Shown: positions 1 to 7,298, numbered from the stretch's first letter. The stretch: DNA of 32,877 nt from an uncultured bacterium (GCA_913009335.1 CAJVXN010000023.1:1-32877), one strand, 5' to 3'. The notes: a model not told the origin generated them from the letters alone. Numbers and translations are program-made.

Positions 1-270
1 ATTACTATCATCGAGATTATTAAACAAAAACTCCTGTTCCTCACTCTTTAATGACTCAAAAAATTCAGTCACAAACTCAACGCTTAAGAGCTTAAATATG
101 AGGATTTTTTCTTGAGGGATAAAATCATCCCAGCCTTCAGCAAGATCTATAGGTGGAATTTTAGAGAGTATATCCCGAAGCTGGATAAATTTCTTAGAGG
201 CAAGAGACTCTTTTATCTCAGGCATAAAAAGAGCCAGTGTTTGAACATTATCGCTATTTTTTGTTTTCAT
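1..270 (-). CDS. mgtE: Magnesium transporter MgtE, N-terminal fragment (cut by contig edge)
   Basis: An open frame of 90 codons starts with ATG at 270 and runs off the left edge without a stop. The translation begins MKTKNSDNVQTLALFMPEIK and continues with a helical repeat containing IPPIDLAEGWDDF and LLSVEFVTEFFESL. This matches the cytoplasmic MgtE_N domain, in which proline-rich 'HPADIAE..LE' helices alternate with 'RLLP...A.E.L..L' helices. In the family this superhelical domain and the following CBS domains sense cytosolic Mg2+ and gate a five-helix channel. Only the N-domain is present here, so the CBS and membrane parts cannot be checked. The next gene upstream is uppP, 30 bp away, which suggests co-transcription. 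The assignment rests on the repeat pattern only. Confidence 0.66.
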   Translation of the reverse strand, partial: MKTKNSDNVQTLALFMPEIKESLASKKFIQLRDILSKIPPIDLAEGWDDFIPQEKILIFKLLSVEFVTEFFESLKSEEQEFLFNNLDDSN

Positions 271-300
271 CGCTTTTAGTCTCTTATTAAATCAAAATCA

Positions 301-1110
301 TTATCTATATAGAAAAACACCGATAACAATTAAACAAAGAATTATTCTATATAAAATAAATACACTAAACGAATACTTTTTTACGAATTTTAAGAGAAAA
401 TGTATTGATAATATCCCGCTTATTAAAGAAGTAAAAAATCCTATCCATAAAACATGACTATCGATACCCGCGGTTTGTAAAAAAATATCCTTTATCTTTA
501 ATATACCGGCCCCTAAGATAATCGGCATAGAAAGCAGAAAAGAAAAACGTACTGCCTCCTCTCTCTTTAATCCCAGGGCAATGCCGGATGTAATCGTTGC
601 CCCTGAACGTGAAACACCGGGTAAAATAGCAAAACTCTGAGCAATACCGATCAATAAGGCATCCTTAAAATTAATACTTGCTAAAGACTTTATATTCTTA
701 CTTATCTTCTGAGCAAGATAAAAAACGAGAGCAAATACTCCCAGGCTTACAGCTACTAAAACAGGATTTCTAAAAGCTGATTCTGCTTTATCCTCTAATA
801 ATTTTCCGCAAATAGCTGCCGGAATAGTCGCGATTACGATATACCAAAAAAGCAAACGCTCGGCCGGACCTTTAAGGGTTCTGTGTTTTATACTCAATAT
901 TCCTTCTTTAATTAACTTTACCCAATCAAAAAAGAAATATATCAATACCACAAAAAGCGTGCCCAAATGTAAAATTATATCAATACTTAATACATGTGGC
1001 TTCCAACCAAATAAATACGGAACGAGAATTAAATGCCCCGAGCTGCTTATAGGTATAAATTCAGTTACCCCTTGGATAAACCCCAGAATAATAGATTCAA
1101 AAATTGTCAT
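301..1110 (-). CDS. uppP: Undecaprenyl-diphosphatase UppP (BacA family)
   Basis: A 269-residue polytopic membrane protein of normal family length. It should dephosphorylate undecaprenyl diphosphate to the monophosphate, recycling the lipid carrier for peptidoglycan and other wall polymers, at the inner membrane. The two family signatures are clear: GVTEFIPISSSGHLIL near residues 14-29 (the glutamate-rich/SSSGH motif) and PGVSRSGATI near residue 165 (catalytic arginine and serine loop). Several hydrophobic helices span the rest. Start is ATG at 1110; only a weak Shine-Dalgarno-like GTGGTAGA precedes it. The gene lies between amrS (upstream) and mgtE (downstream) on the same strand. Family members also raise bacitracin tolerance. 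Confidence 0.95.
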   Translation of the reverse strand: MTIFESIILGFIQGVTEFIPISSSGHLILVPYLFGWKPHVLSIDIILHLGTLFVVLIYFFFDWVKLIKEGILSIKHRTLKGPAERLLFWYIVIATIPAAICGKLLEDKAESAFRNPVLVAVSLGVFALVFYLAQKISKNIKSLASINFKDALLIGIAQSFAILPGVSRSGATITSGIALGLKREEAVRFSFLLSMPIILGAGILKIKDIFLQTAGIDSHVLWIGFFTSLISGILSIHFLLKFVKKYSFSVFILYRIILCLIVIGVFLYR

Positions 1111-1195
1111 TCTACCACAACTTATTAGACCCGTCCTTTAAAATGATTAGGATGGTCTACCTGTGCCCGCGGGTAGCCCCGTGGACAAGTAAACA

Positions 1196-2221
1196 CTATT
1201 TAGTTAAACTAGTTAATTTTACACCATCTATTATACAATTGCAATACAAACATTTATTATCGCGCATGTTTCTCTCGACTACATCAAAGGCTAATCTGCG
1301 TATTATAATCTTATTGCACTTGTAACAAATAGTATCTTGCGAGCGCCCAACATTACCTATATAGACATAACGCAGGCCGAAATCTGCGCCTATTTTCTTA
1401 GCAAGTTCTAACACGTCACGAGAGGTATCCACGTTATCCAGCATCTTATAATCAGGATGGAATTTAGATATATGCCATGGAATCCCTTTATTAACGCTAC
1501 TGATGAATTCAGCGATACTTCTTAACTCAGCTTTTGAATCATTTAAACCCGGAATAATCAATGTTGTTATTTCAATCCATATGCCGAGCTCACGCATAAG
1601 CTCTATAGTCCCAAGCACCGGAGAAAGACTACCCCCGCAAAACTCACGGTAAAAACTATCGCTAAAAGACTTTAAATCTATATTCGCGGCATCGAGATAA
1701 GGCTCTATAGCAACAATTACATCCTTCTCCATATATCCGTTGGTAACAAAAACATTGGCCAACCCCTTATCTTTCGCGAGCCTTGCGATATCCTGCGCGT
1801 ATTCGAAAAATATCGTAGGCTCTGTATATGTATAGGAAATACTGCTACAATTACTTTTTTCGGCTGATGCGACAATATTCTCTGGCTTGTAGTTAACATT
1901 ATAATCGCCCGCATGAAAATTTTTCTTATCCTGAGATATCTGCCAATTCTGGCAAAAGCCACAGCGAAAATTACATCCTTTTGTCGCTAACGAGAATGTT
2001 GATGTGCCCGGCATGAAATGATATAAAGGTTTTTTCTCGATAGGATCAACATGTAAGGCTATAGGTCTGCTATATGAAAGAGTAAAAAGAATACCACCAT
2101 CATTTTTCCTTACGCCGCAAATACCAAAACATCCATCAGCTATCCTGCAATGATGCGGACATAAAAAACAATGCACCTCCTTACCTTCTAGCTTCTCATA
2201 AAAAAGGGCCTCTTTTTTCAT
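1196..2221 (-). CDS. amrS: AmmeMemoRadiSam system radical SAM enzyme
   Basis: A 341-residue radical S-adenosylmethionine protein. The cluster-binding motif CNFRCGFC (CX3CX2C) lies near residues 83-90 and is followed by QNWQISQ, typical of the AmrS/PflA-like family. The N-terminus carries a second cysteine-rich stretch (CFLCPHHCRIADGCFGICGV), and the C-terminus has paired cysteines (CYKC and CLYC) resembling a small metal-binding knuckle; all three are family features. AmrS usually accompanies AMMECR1 and Memo proteins, but neither is in this window. The biochemical substrate of the family is not settled. The start ATG at 2221 is preceded by AAGGAGTG at good spacing. It probably forms a transcription unit with uppP. 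Confidence 0.9.
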   Translation of the reverse strand: MKKEALFYEKLEGKEVHCFLCPHHCRIADGCFGICGVRKNDGGILFTLSYSRPIALHVDPIEKKPLYHFMPGTSTFSLATKGCNFRCGFCQNWQISQDKKNFHAGDYNVNYKPENIVASAEKSNCSSISYTYTEPTIFFEYAQDIARLAKDKGLANVFVTNGYMEKDVIVAIEPYLDAANIDLKSFSDSFYREFCGGSLSPVLGTIELMRELGIWIEITTLIIPGLNDSKAELRSIAEFISSVNKGIPWHISKFHPDYKMLDNVDTSRDVLELAKKIGADFGLRYVYIGNVGRSQDTICYKCNKIIIRRLAFDVVERNMRDNKCLYCNCIIDGVKLTSLTK

Positions 2222-2441
2222 TTATTACGCACTCCTTAAAAAGCGATAAAAAAACAAAATCCCGTTTCTTTTAATTAAACCCGAATTCCGCGATCTATTG
2301 CACGATTCGGATTAAAATAAAAGATCAGGGATAAAGTAAACTATGCAAAAATCAACCCATTCGATTAACATTGCCTATGGCCCGACTTAACTCACCATCC
2401 TAAACCTGTGAAGGAAAGGGCAATGTATACTCAGGGTTGTA

Positions 2442-2487
2442 GTTCGACTTCGCTCACCATCTAAGCTTAATCCTGAGTAAAATCGAA
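2442..2487 (-). repeat. Dispersed repeat with core ATGGTGAGCGAAGTC, copy 1
   Basis: Read on the minus strand, this starts TTCGATTTTACTCAGGATTA and reaches the core ATGGTGAGCGAAGTCGAAC. Related copies occur on the plus strand at 16438-16494 and 21131-21176. It sits in the 298-bp gap 2222-2519 between amrS and parA. That gap contains no credible gene; it also has a 6-bp inverted repeat CCGAAT/ATTCGG near 2282-2312. The repeat has hairpin potential and is likely a small non-coding mobile or selfish element. Confidence 0.6.
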
Positions 2488-2519
2488 AGAATACTGAGCA
2501 TCGCCAAACGTATCAATCC

Positions 2520-3605
2520 TTACTTAGGCTTAACCTCCAGCAAAGAATCGACCCCGCCGAAAGAATTTTCCTGCTGCCTGAAATTAAGCGGATCCTCAAC
2601 CCACGTATCATCAACAATAAATTTATAGCGGTATGTCCCCGCTATAAGCGGTAAATCAATAAACCATTTCCCATGATCACTGATATCTCTAACCATATGA
2701 TTATCATCGGATTTTGTCCAATTATTAAAATCACCAACAACGTAAACTTCATTTGCCTCAGGAGCAAGCAAGCTAAAATTAACAGATATAAACTTAGGAA
2801 TTTCTTCTTTTATGGTTGCAGCAAGAACATCATCCATCTTCTTTTCCTTTTCTATACCGCTAGTAATCTCACGCGCAAGACTAATATAATCCTTGGCCCC
2901 TCTTGAGTACTTATCATGGCTAATTACAGGTACGCCTTTTGATTGGGCCTCTTTTAACTTTACGTTAACGTGAATGATTGTATCGTAGAGCTCGTTCCTA
3001 AAAACAGTCTTAACTGAATCCAGCACGCTAAACGAATGCCTTAGGCGAGAGTCAAACATAGTCACCAATACTTTACGGGTAACAGGATGATTCAACCTAT
3101 TCTTAACCAAATCAATAATTTCGATTATTTTCTTAACCCCCTCAACCGCAAAACGTCCGGCTTCTACCGGTATTATCACGTCTTGCGCCGCCCTAATCGC
3201 ATTAATCGTTAAAAGACCTAAATTAGGAGGACAATCAATGAAACAAAAATCATAATCGGACTGAAATCCAGATAAAGCATCGTGTAATCTCGCTTCGCGA
3301 GATATCTCATCAGAAAGTTCTTGCTCGATAGTTGAGAGAAGAATATTCGAAGGAACTAAATCAAAATTTTCTTCTATTGGCGTAATTATCTGGCGCAGAT
3401 TCGTCCTGTACTTAGTTAACTTTGAAAGAACATCATAAATAGTTATATCCTTAACAACGTCAAGCCCTAAAGAAGCATGCGCTTGAGGATCTAAATCAAT
3501 AAGTAAAATCTTATAACCCAACAGCGCAAGAGCGGAAGAAAGATTTACTGCTGTAGTAGTTTTTCCGCATCCGCCCTTCTGATTTGCAATAGCAACTATA
3601 CGCAT
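2520..3605 (-). CDS. ParA/Soj-family ATPase fused to a C-terminal AMPK-type glycogen-binding domain (CBM48)
   Basis: A 361-residue two-domain protein. Residues 1 to about 250 are a ParA/MinD-type ATPase with the deviant Walker A motif KGGCGKTTT near residue 10, LLIDLDPQAHASLGL (Walker A') and CFIDCPPNLG (Walker B). Residues 271-358 match the glycogen-binding domain of AMPK beta subunits: VVGDFNNW (W296), YRYKFIVDDTW (K328, W335) and EDP follow in the AMPK order. The tryptophan-lysine-tryptophan set that binds glucan in AMPK is kept, while the late asparagine of AMPK is replaced (GVDSLLEV). ATG at 3605 has AAGGAG at ideal spacing. No ParB gene is adjacent. The ATPase presumably positions a cargo in the cell; a glucan-related cargo is an inference only. 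Confidence 0.85.
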   Translation of the reverse strand: MRIVAIANQKGGCGKTTTAVNLSSALALLGYKILLIDLDPQAHASLGLDVVKDITIYDVLSKLTKYRTNLRQIITPIEENFDLVPSNILLSTIEQELSDEISREARLHDALSGFQSDYDFCFIDCPPNLGLLTINAIRAAQDVIIPVEAGRFAVEGVKKIIEIIDLVKNRLNHPVTRKVLVTMFDSRLRHSFSVLDSVKTVFRNELYDTIIHVNVKLKEAQSKGVPVISHDKYSRGAKDYISLAREITSGIEKEKKMDDVLAATIKEEIPKFISVNFSLLAPEANEVYVVGDFNNWTKSDDNHMVRDISDHGKWFIDLPLIAGTYRYKFIVDDTWVEDPLNFRQQENSFGGVDSLLEVKPK

Positions 3606-3667
3606 ATGCGATTCTCCTTAATGAGTCCACCATTGAATCAGTGGCGGACGAATTAATCCTGAAGTCT

Positions 3668-3760
3668 ATCCCGAAAATATCGTACCCTCTGGAATTTCGT
3701 AGAAATTCCGAGGACTTAGTCCCGGGAATTCTATGAATTCAGCGGGGAAATTTTCGGGAT
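3668..3760. repeat. Cloverleaf-like palindromic element
   Basis: A perfect 11-bp outer inverted repeat (ATCCCGAAAAT at 3668-3678 and its complement at 3750-3760) encloses three perfect hairpins in a row: GGAATTTC/GAAATTCC at 3691-3709, GGACT/AGTCC at 3712-3722 and GAATTC/GAATTC at 3726-3740. The result would fold as a four-arm structure in either strand. It lies between parA and the next gene upstream. This looks like a non-autonomous repeat element rather than a terminator, because no U-tract follows. Confidence 0.65.
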
Positions 3761-3786
3761 GTTTAGACAAAGGATAACTTTATTTT

Positions 3787-4359
3787 TCATTCGTTAAATC
3801 TTATATTATCTACGTAAATAATACCGTTTTTAGAGCTTACGTTCCAATCCTCAAAAATAAAAGACAGGCCCGTTATTTTTGACCACTCGGTAATTTTTGC
3901 AAAATTAGAAAGCTCGATTGAAAAATCCTGCCACTTATTCGTAATATCCCTAATGTAATAGGTGTCCTTTTCATGTCTTATATTTTCAATTTCAATGCGC
4001 AATATATTGGTAAATCCGGAAAACTTTGCTCCCTTAATACGCAAGCTTAAATAACGAGCACTCTTTGCGTCTATCTTAGGTAAAGCGTATGAAAACTTTT
4101 TTATCCCCAGCTGCGGCGGATTTAAATCATAAACAAGCCTTAAGGGATAACGCTCACTTAGTACATAAATTGAGGCGCCGGTATTTTGCCTACTAAAAAA
4201 CGCAGAGCTACTCAAAAAAACTACGGTAACTAAAACAAGACTGCAAGTTAACGCAAACGCTATAACCCATTTCCGTTTTTTAGCCTTAGCTCGATGTTGT
4301 TTATTGTTACGTTTACCTAAATACGTATCAGCGATACGTTCGTAAATTTCTTTATTCAT
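3787..4359 (-). CDS. Membrane-anchored protein with a jelly-roll-like extracytoplasmic domain
   Basis: A 190-residue protein not assignable to a named family. Residues 1-28 are strongly basic and would be cytoplasmic; residues 29-54 form one transmembrane helix (WVIAFALTCSLVLVTVVFLS); the remainder is beta-rich and should lie in the periplasm. The C-terminal part (ITNKWQDFSIELSNF ... WSKITGLSFIFEDWNV ... GIIYVDNIRF) has the pattern of galactose-binding-like or CBM11-type jelly rolls, where a final 'G.iyiDnI' strand is typical. No catalytic motif is seen. ATG at 4359 has no clear ribosome-binding site. It lies upstream of the ParA-CBM48 gene, separated by a folded repeat, so carbohydrate binding may link the two, but this is speculative. 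Confidence 0.65.
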   Translation of the reverse strand: MNKEIYERIADTYLGKRNNKQHRAKAKKRKWVIAFALTCSLVLVTVVFLSSSAFFSRQNTGASIYVLSERYPLRLVYDLNPPQLGIKKFSYALPKIDAKSARYLSLRIKGAKFSGFTNILRIEIENIRHEKDTYYIRDITNKWQDFSIELSNFAKITEWSKITGLSFIFEDWNVSSKNGIIYVDNIRFNE

Positions 4360-4502
4360 TATTCTATCAATTTATTTATTTTATGTCAACCCCGTTTAGA
4401 GATTATTCTCAGGACATTTATGTAAATTTCCCCTAAAACCATACGCTATAAATCTTTCTTACGGAAATAAAGCCCATTTATCCCTTATCATCAATTATAG
4501 AC

Positions 4503-4707
4503 GGTCGCTCATAAGCGGCCTATCTCTAACGGGGTCAATACAATAAGGCAAGTAATGGTTGAAGCTTAGCTTCAACCGCTTCAACCATCATAGATTACGT
4601 AAAATAAAGAAGTATTTTATACGGTTAAATTATAACAGGAAAAAGAGTATTAGGCAATAGGCGCAATAAAAATTCACGCGACGCATACTGTTGAGGCTTG
4701 GCCTCAA
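4503..4707. repeat. Cluster of short hairpins in the gap 4360-4814
   Basis: The 455-bp gap between the jelly-roll protein and the porin gene has no credible ORF. It contains a hairpin GGTCGCT/AGCGGCC at 4503-4520, a perfect 9-bp stem with a TTA loop at 4557-4577 (GGTTGAAGC/GCTTCAACC) followed by a second copy of the right arm to 4588, and a perfect 7-bp stem with a TTG loop at 4691-4707 (TTGAGGC/GCCTCAA). The motif CCCCGTTTAGAGA near 4390 recurs inverted as TCTCTAACGGGG near 4524. The stems are not followed by U-tracts, so they are probably repeat elements. Confidence 0.55.
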
Positions 4708-4718
4708 CAAGTTTAAAT

Positions 4719-4756
4719 AAAAAACCCCGCAAGACCTAAATCCTGCGGGGTTTTTT
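4719..4756 (-). terminator. Strong intrinsic terminator after the porin gene
   Basis: A perfect 13-bp inverted repeat, AAAAAACCCCGCA at 4719-4731 and its complement at 4744-4756, encloses a 12-nt loop. On the minus strand the GC-rich stem ends in a run of six U, the classical rho-independent form. It also reads as a terminator on the other strand. It lies 59 bp beyond the porin stop codon and closes that transcript. Confidence 0.85.
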
Positions 4757-4773
4757 GAGTTTAACTAAGTTCG

Positions 4774-4802
4774 GCCCATCCTTAGATGTATCAGGATGGC
4801 AT
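4774..4802. repeat. Short repeat CCATCCT...AGGATGG, copy 1
   Basis: GCCCATCCTT followed about 10 bp later by AGGATGGCAT forms a 7-bp stem. A close copy is found at 14880-14909 in front of panB. This copy lies between the porin stop codon and its terminator. Confidence 0.55.
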
Positions 4803-4814
4803 TATTCCTCTTAA

Positions 4815-6263
4815 TTAAAATGTTACTTTCATAGATGCGATTGCCTGTGTGGCTGCATCTTTATTATCCTTACTAAAAGCATCGCCAGGGAGAAACCAAC
4901 CCAGATTTAAACCAAGCTGCACATCTTCTGTGTAATCATAGATTAGATCCACATCAATTTCATCACCAAGATACTTATTGTTAGTTACTGTATACTGCTG
5001 ACCTGTAGCAATGCCGCTTACAATACTACCAGCAGTTGCATTATTGGTTAACGCCTCGACCAACCTGATATTATACCAATTTACCGAAACAGTCAAATCA
5101 TCAACAAAATCAGGTTTTACGCTGGCATTCACATTAATCAAATCACAGTTAGAGAAACCCAGTATTTTATTCCAGATTGTTCCTGTTGCCTGGTTCTCAA
5201 ACATAGGATCCCAACCTTTATAATTCTTAGACGTTTCTGTCTCATCACCAGAAAGATGCGTATAAGATATACCGACTACTGGGTCATGCCTTACATCTTC
5301 AAGTATATAATTGGCAATTAACTGTAATGCCCATGCATCAACATTTAAAAGCGAATTTACCAATCTGTTGTTCGTTCCAAACACCTGATTAGGATTATTT
5401 ACTAAACTATATACGCGAGTTCCTCCCTGGTATGCGGCTTCACCCTGCAAGGTAAGATTATCAATACCTGTGTATACTGCTCTGGTACCGATAGTACTCA
5501 ATCTCTCATCTCTACCATTCTGTAGAGATAATCCATCATTTATACCAAGTGTATTTGCAGTAGCGCCAACATTTCTTTCACGCAACCAAAAATATGCTTC
5601 AGTTACTAAGTCGTCATTAACTACATAATTCGCGTTTGCGCCATAGAGATTGACATCATCATTACGATTATTTGTGTTCTCTGCAATCTTAGCATAGACA
5701 AGGTCAACTGTTAAAGGCTGATCAGCAACTACATAGTCTAATGTACCGCGAAGAGCCTCAAATGCTTTGCGCGCGCTTAAATCACCAAGATCTGTTATAG
5801 TACCAGCTGTTGTGACCATACCGGCAGACGAAGCATCAGCCAAACTATTAGTATCAACATCACCGATAATCAGGTCATTACCAAAATGTAATTCCTGACG
5901 ACCGAGAGTTAATGTTAAAGGAGAATAAAGAAATTCCCTTAACACGGCATATGCCAAATCCAGGTCTACATCAGTATTTGCACTACCGCCTTCATCATCC
6001 CAATATTTCTCGCTTAACAATCTTAAAACTACCGATACGTTATCTGTAAGCTCGGCATCGACTCTTAAACGGGCAATATGATACAACAGGCTCTGATGAC
6101 CGCCACAGTTTACATCAGTTGAACCTAGAGCAAAGTTGAATCTATCAAGAGCGTTAACTGATAGATCACCACTTACTTTTACATTCTGAACTGCCGCGTA
6201 CGCAGGCATAGCAAAAGCTAGCGCTAAAACTGCCGCGCAGATCATTATTAATCTTTTACTCAT
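4815..6263 (-). CDS. Outer-membrane porin, alginate-export-like beta-barrel
   Basis: A 482-residue outer-membrane protein. A clean signal peptide (residues 1-23, cleavage at AYA|AVQ) is followed by alternating polar/hydrophobic strands typical of a beta-barrel, ending in an aromatic C-terminal strand (ASMKVTF) recognised by the BAM complex. The segment LTLTLGRQELHFGNDLIIGD near residue 125 is the hallmark of the alginate-export (AlgE-like) porin family, which in non-Pseudomonas phyla is used for many anionic or oligosaccharide substrates; the substrate here is unknown. The ATG at 6263 has a strong AAGGAGGAAG site. The gene stands alone, with its own promoter near 6444-6472, a leader of about 170 nt and a strong terminator. 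This layout fits an abundantly expressed, separately regulated protein. Confidence 0.85.
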   Translation of the reverse strand: MSKRLIMICAAVLALAFAMPAYAAVQNVKVSGDLSVNALDRFNFALGSTDVNCGGHQSLLYHIARLRVDAELTDNVSVVLRLLSEKYWDDEGGSANTDVDLDLAYAVLREFLYSPLTLTLGRQELHFGNDLIIGDVDTNSLADASSAGMVTTAGTITDLGDLSARKAFEALRGTLDYVVADQPLTVDLVYAKIAENTNNRNDDVNLYGANANYVVNDDLVTEAYFWLRERNVGATANTLGINDGLSLQNGRDERLSTIGTRAVYTGIDNLTLQGEAAYQGGTRVYSLVNNPNQVFGTNNRLVNSLLNVDAWALQLIANYILEDVRHDPVVGISYTHLSGDETETSKNYKGWDPMFENQATGTIWNKILGFSNCDLINVNASVKPDFVDDLTVSVNWYNIRLVEALTNNATAGSIVSGIATGQQYTVTNNKYLGDEIDVDLIYDYTEDVQLGLNLGWFLPGDAFSKDNKDAATQAIASMKVTF

Positions 6264-6435
6264 TTACTTCCTCCTTGTTTGTTATTACTAAGTAGGTAAA
6301 TATGTTAACTAGGTTATAAGTTTCCTAGAGCTTTACATGTATATGTTATATCACCAGGTAATAATAACTTCCGACAGTTTAATTTCCTCACCTCCAATCT
6401 CGTCCTTAATAAAGCTATCTCTGGCGCTATAGCCA

Positions 6436-6472
6436 TTTTGCTAAATTTAGCAAAAAAACACTTATTTGTCAA
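6436..6472 (-). promoter_or_regulatory. Sigma-70 promoter overlapped by a 20-bp palindromic operator
   Basis: On the minus strand TTGACA (6472-6467) is followed by a 17-bp spacer and TAAATT (6449-6444), a full -35 match with a 4/6 -10 box. A perfect 20-bp palindrome, TTTTGCTAAATTTAGCAAAA (6436-6455), covers the -10 box and the expected start site, a classical position for repressor binding. The start would be near 6437, giving the porin transcript a leader of about 170 nt. Confidence 0.6.
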
Positions 6473-6502
6473 GTAAAATCTGGAAAAATTTTTTCCCTCA
6501 AA

Positions 6503-6578
6503 TGCCGAATGCCGCTTGCCTCTCATGTTTCACTTCGGCATCCCGACGCATAATTTCTCCGAGGAACTTCATTCGGGA
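6503..6578. repeat. Two-hairpin palindromic element (TGCCGAA/TTCGGCA plus TCCCGA/TCGGGA)
   Basis: Two adjacent stem-loops abut directly: TGCCGAA at 6503-6509 with TTCGGCA at 6534-6540, then TCCCGA at 6541-6546 with TCGGGA at 6573-6578. The same arm sequences in the same order, with different loops, are found inside the three broken tRNA copies at 6759-6812, 6889-6942 and 7019-7072. This marks a family of small mobile elements. This copy lies just past the 3' end of the tRNA gene. Confidence 0.7.
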
Positions 6579-6615
6579 CTCCCTTTTCGGTTCTCACCTT
6601 ATCTTCTAAGTAAAA

Positions 6616-6689
6616 CGCGCCTGCCCGGAGTCGAACCGGGGACCTTCTGCTTAGGAGGCGGACACTCTATCCATCTGAGCTACAGGCGC
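6616..6689 (-). tRNA. tRNA-Arg (anticodon CCU)
   Basis: On the minus strand the acceptor arms GCGCCTG and CAGGCGC pair perfectly, the D-arm begins TAGCTCAGATGGATAGAG, the anticodon loop reads CTCCTAA (anticodon CCT, decoding AGG), and the T-arm CCGGG/CCCGG encloses TTCGACT. The discriminator base is G at 6616 and CCA is not encoded. One C-A mismatch sits in the anticodon stem (TCCGC/GCAGA). Upstream on the minus strand lies the AT-rich leader with TTGCCA and TATAGA, a possible promoter. Confidence 0.9.
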
Positions 6690-7110
6690 AATATCTATAC
6701 TATACTAAAGAACTGGCAATACCGTTTTATTTAAAACGCACTCTATCCATCTGAGCTATGCCGAATGGTCGGCATCCCGAAGCTACACCATGGAAGCATA
6801 CTGCATTCGGGACAGGCGCAATATAAATCTTATATTAAAGAACTAACTATACCGTTTTATTTAAAACGCACTCTATCCATCTGAGCTATGCCGAATGGTC
6901 GGCATCCCGAAGCTACACCATAGAAGCATACTACATTCGGGACAGGCGCAATATCTATACTATACTAAAGAACTGGCAATACCGTTTTATTTAAAACGCA
7001 CTCTATCCATCTGAGCTATGCCGAATGGTCGGCATCCCGAAGCTACACCATAGAAGCATACTACATTCGGGACAGGCGCAATATCAATCTTATATTAAAG
7101 AACTAACTAT
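6690..7110 (-). repeat. 130-bp tandem array of three broken tRNA-Arg copies
   Basis: Identical landmarks recur exactly every 130 bp: CAGGCGCA ends at 6690, 6820, 6950 and 7080, and ACCGTTTTAT starts at 6721, 6851 and 6981. Read on the minus strand, each unit has an AT-rich leader, the tRNA acceptor strand GCGCCTG, the two-hairpin insert, the tRNA D-arm region TAGCTCAGATGGATAGAGTG, and then CGTTTTA, which resembles the tRNA 3' flank. The anticodon and T-arms are missing. Leaders alternate between two types (A at 6690-6720 and 6950-6980; B at 6820-6850 and 7080-7110), so a 260-bp dimer was probably duplicated. No protein gene lies here. Confidence 0.8.
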
Positions 7111-7130
7111 CTCACTTTGTTTATTAATAA

Positions 7131-7286
7131 GGGCATAGAACTTATGTCTTTAAGCAGGATGTTTTGCAGGTTGAGCGGGCACGGTATCCCAACGAATGTT
7201 GGGATGAGCGAAACCAAGAACCAAGCGTAGGAAATCCACGCTGGGGATTTCCAAGCGGTTCTGCGTAAAACATAAGTATCATGTCC
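7131..7286. repeat. 156-bp folded element with imperfect terminal inverted repeats
   Basis: The ends GGGCATAGAACTTATGT (7131-7147) and ACATAAGTATCATGTCCC (7269-7286) are inverted copies of each other. Inside are a perfect 8-bp hairpin ATCCCAAC/GTTGGGAT at 7186-7205, a perfect hairpin GGAAATCC/GGATTTCC at 7230-7252, and an enclosing pair AGAACC/GGTTCT at 7218-7223 and 7257-7262. It resembles a miniature inverted-repeat element. It lies just past the apt stop codon. Confidence 0.6.
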
Positions 7287-7298
7287 CGCCAATAACCA

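Noticed and set aside
6264-6435. Known riboswitch class in the porin leader
   Set aside because: Some local stems exist (for example CTAGG/CCTAG), but I recognise no conserved core of a known riboswitch.
6314-6526. 70-residue minus-strand ORF or a 40-residue leader peptide upstream of the porin
   Set aside because: It starts across the predicted promoter and palindrome; an inner ATG at 6436 would be leaderless at the predicted transcription start. No family resemblance and no ribosome site.
6516-6734. 72-residue plus-strand ORF over the tRNA
   Set aside because: It reads through the antisense of tRNA-Arg, a common false ORF (RLPGVEPGTFCLGG is antisense tRNA).
6690-7110. CRISPR array
   Set aside because: The repeat period is 130 bp with near-identical units throughout; there are no short repeats separated by unique spacers, and the units are recognisable tRNA fragments.
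7107-7292. 61-residue minus-strand ORF
   Set aside because: It lies wholly within the folded palindromic element, has low-complexity repeat-derived sequence and no ribosome site.
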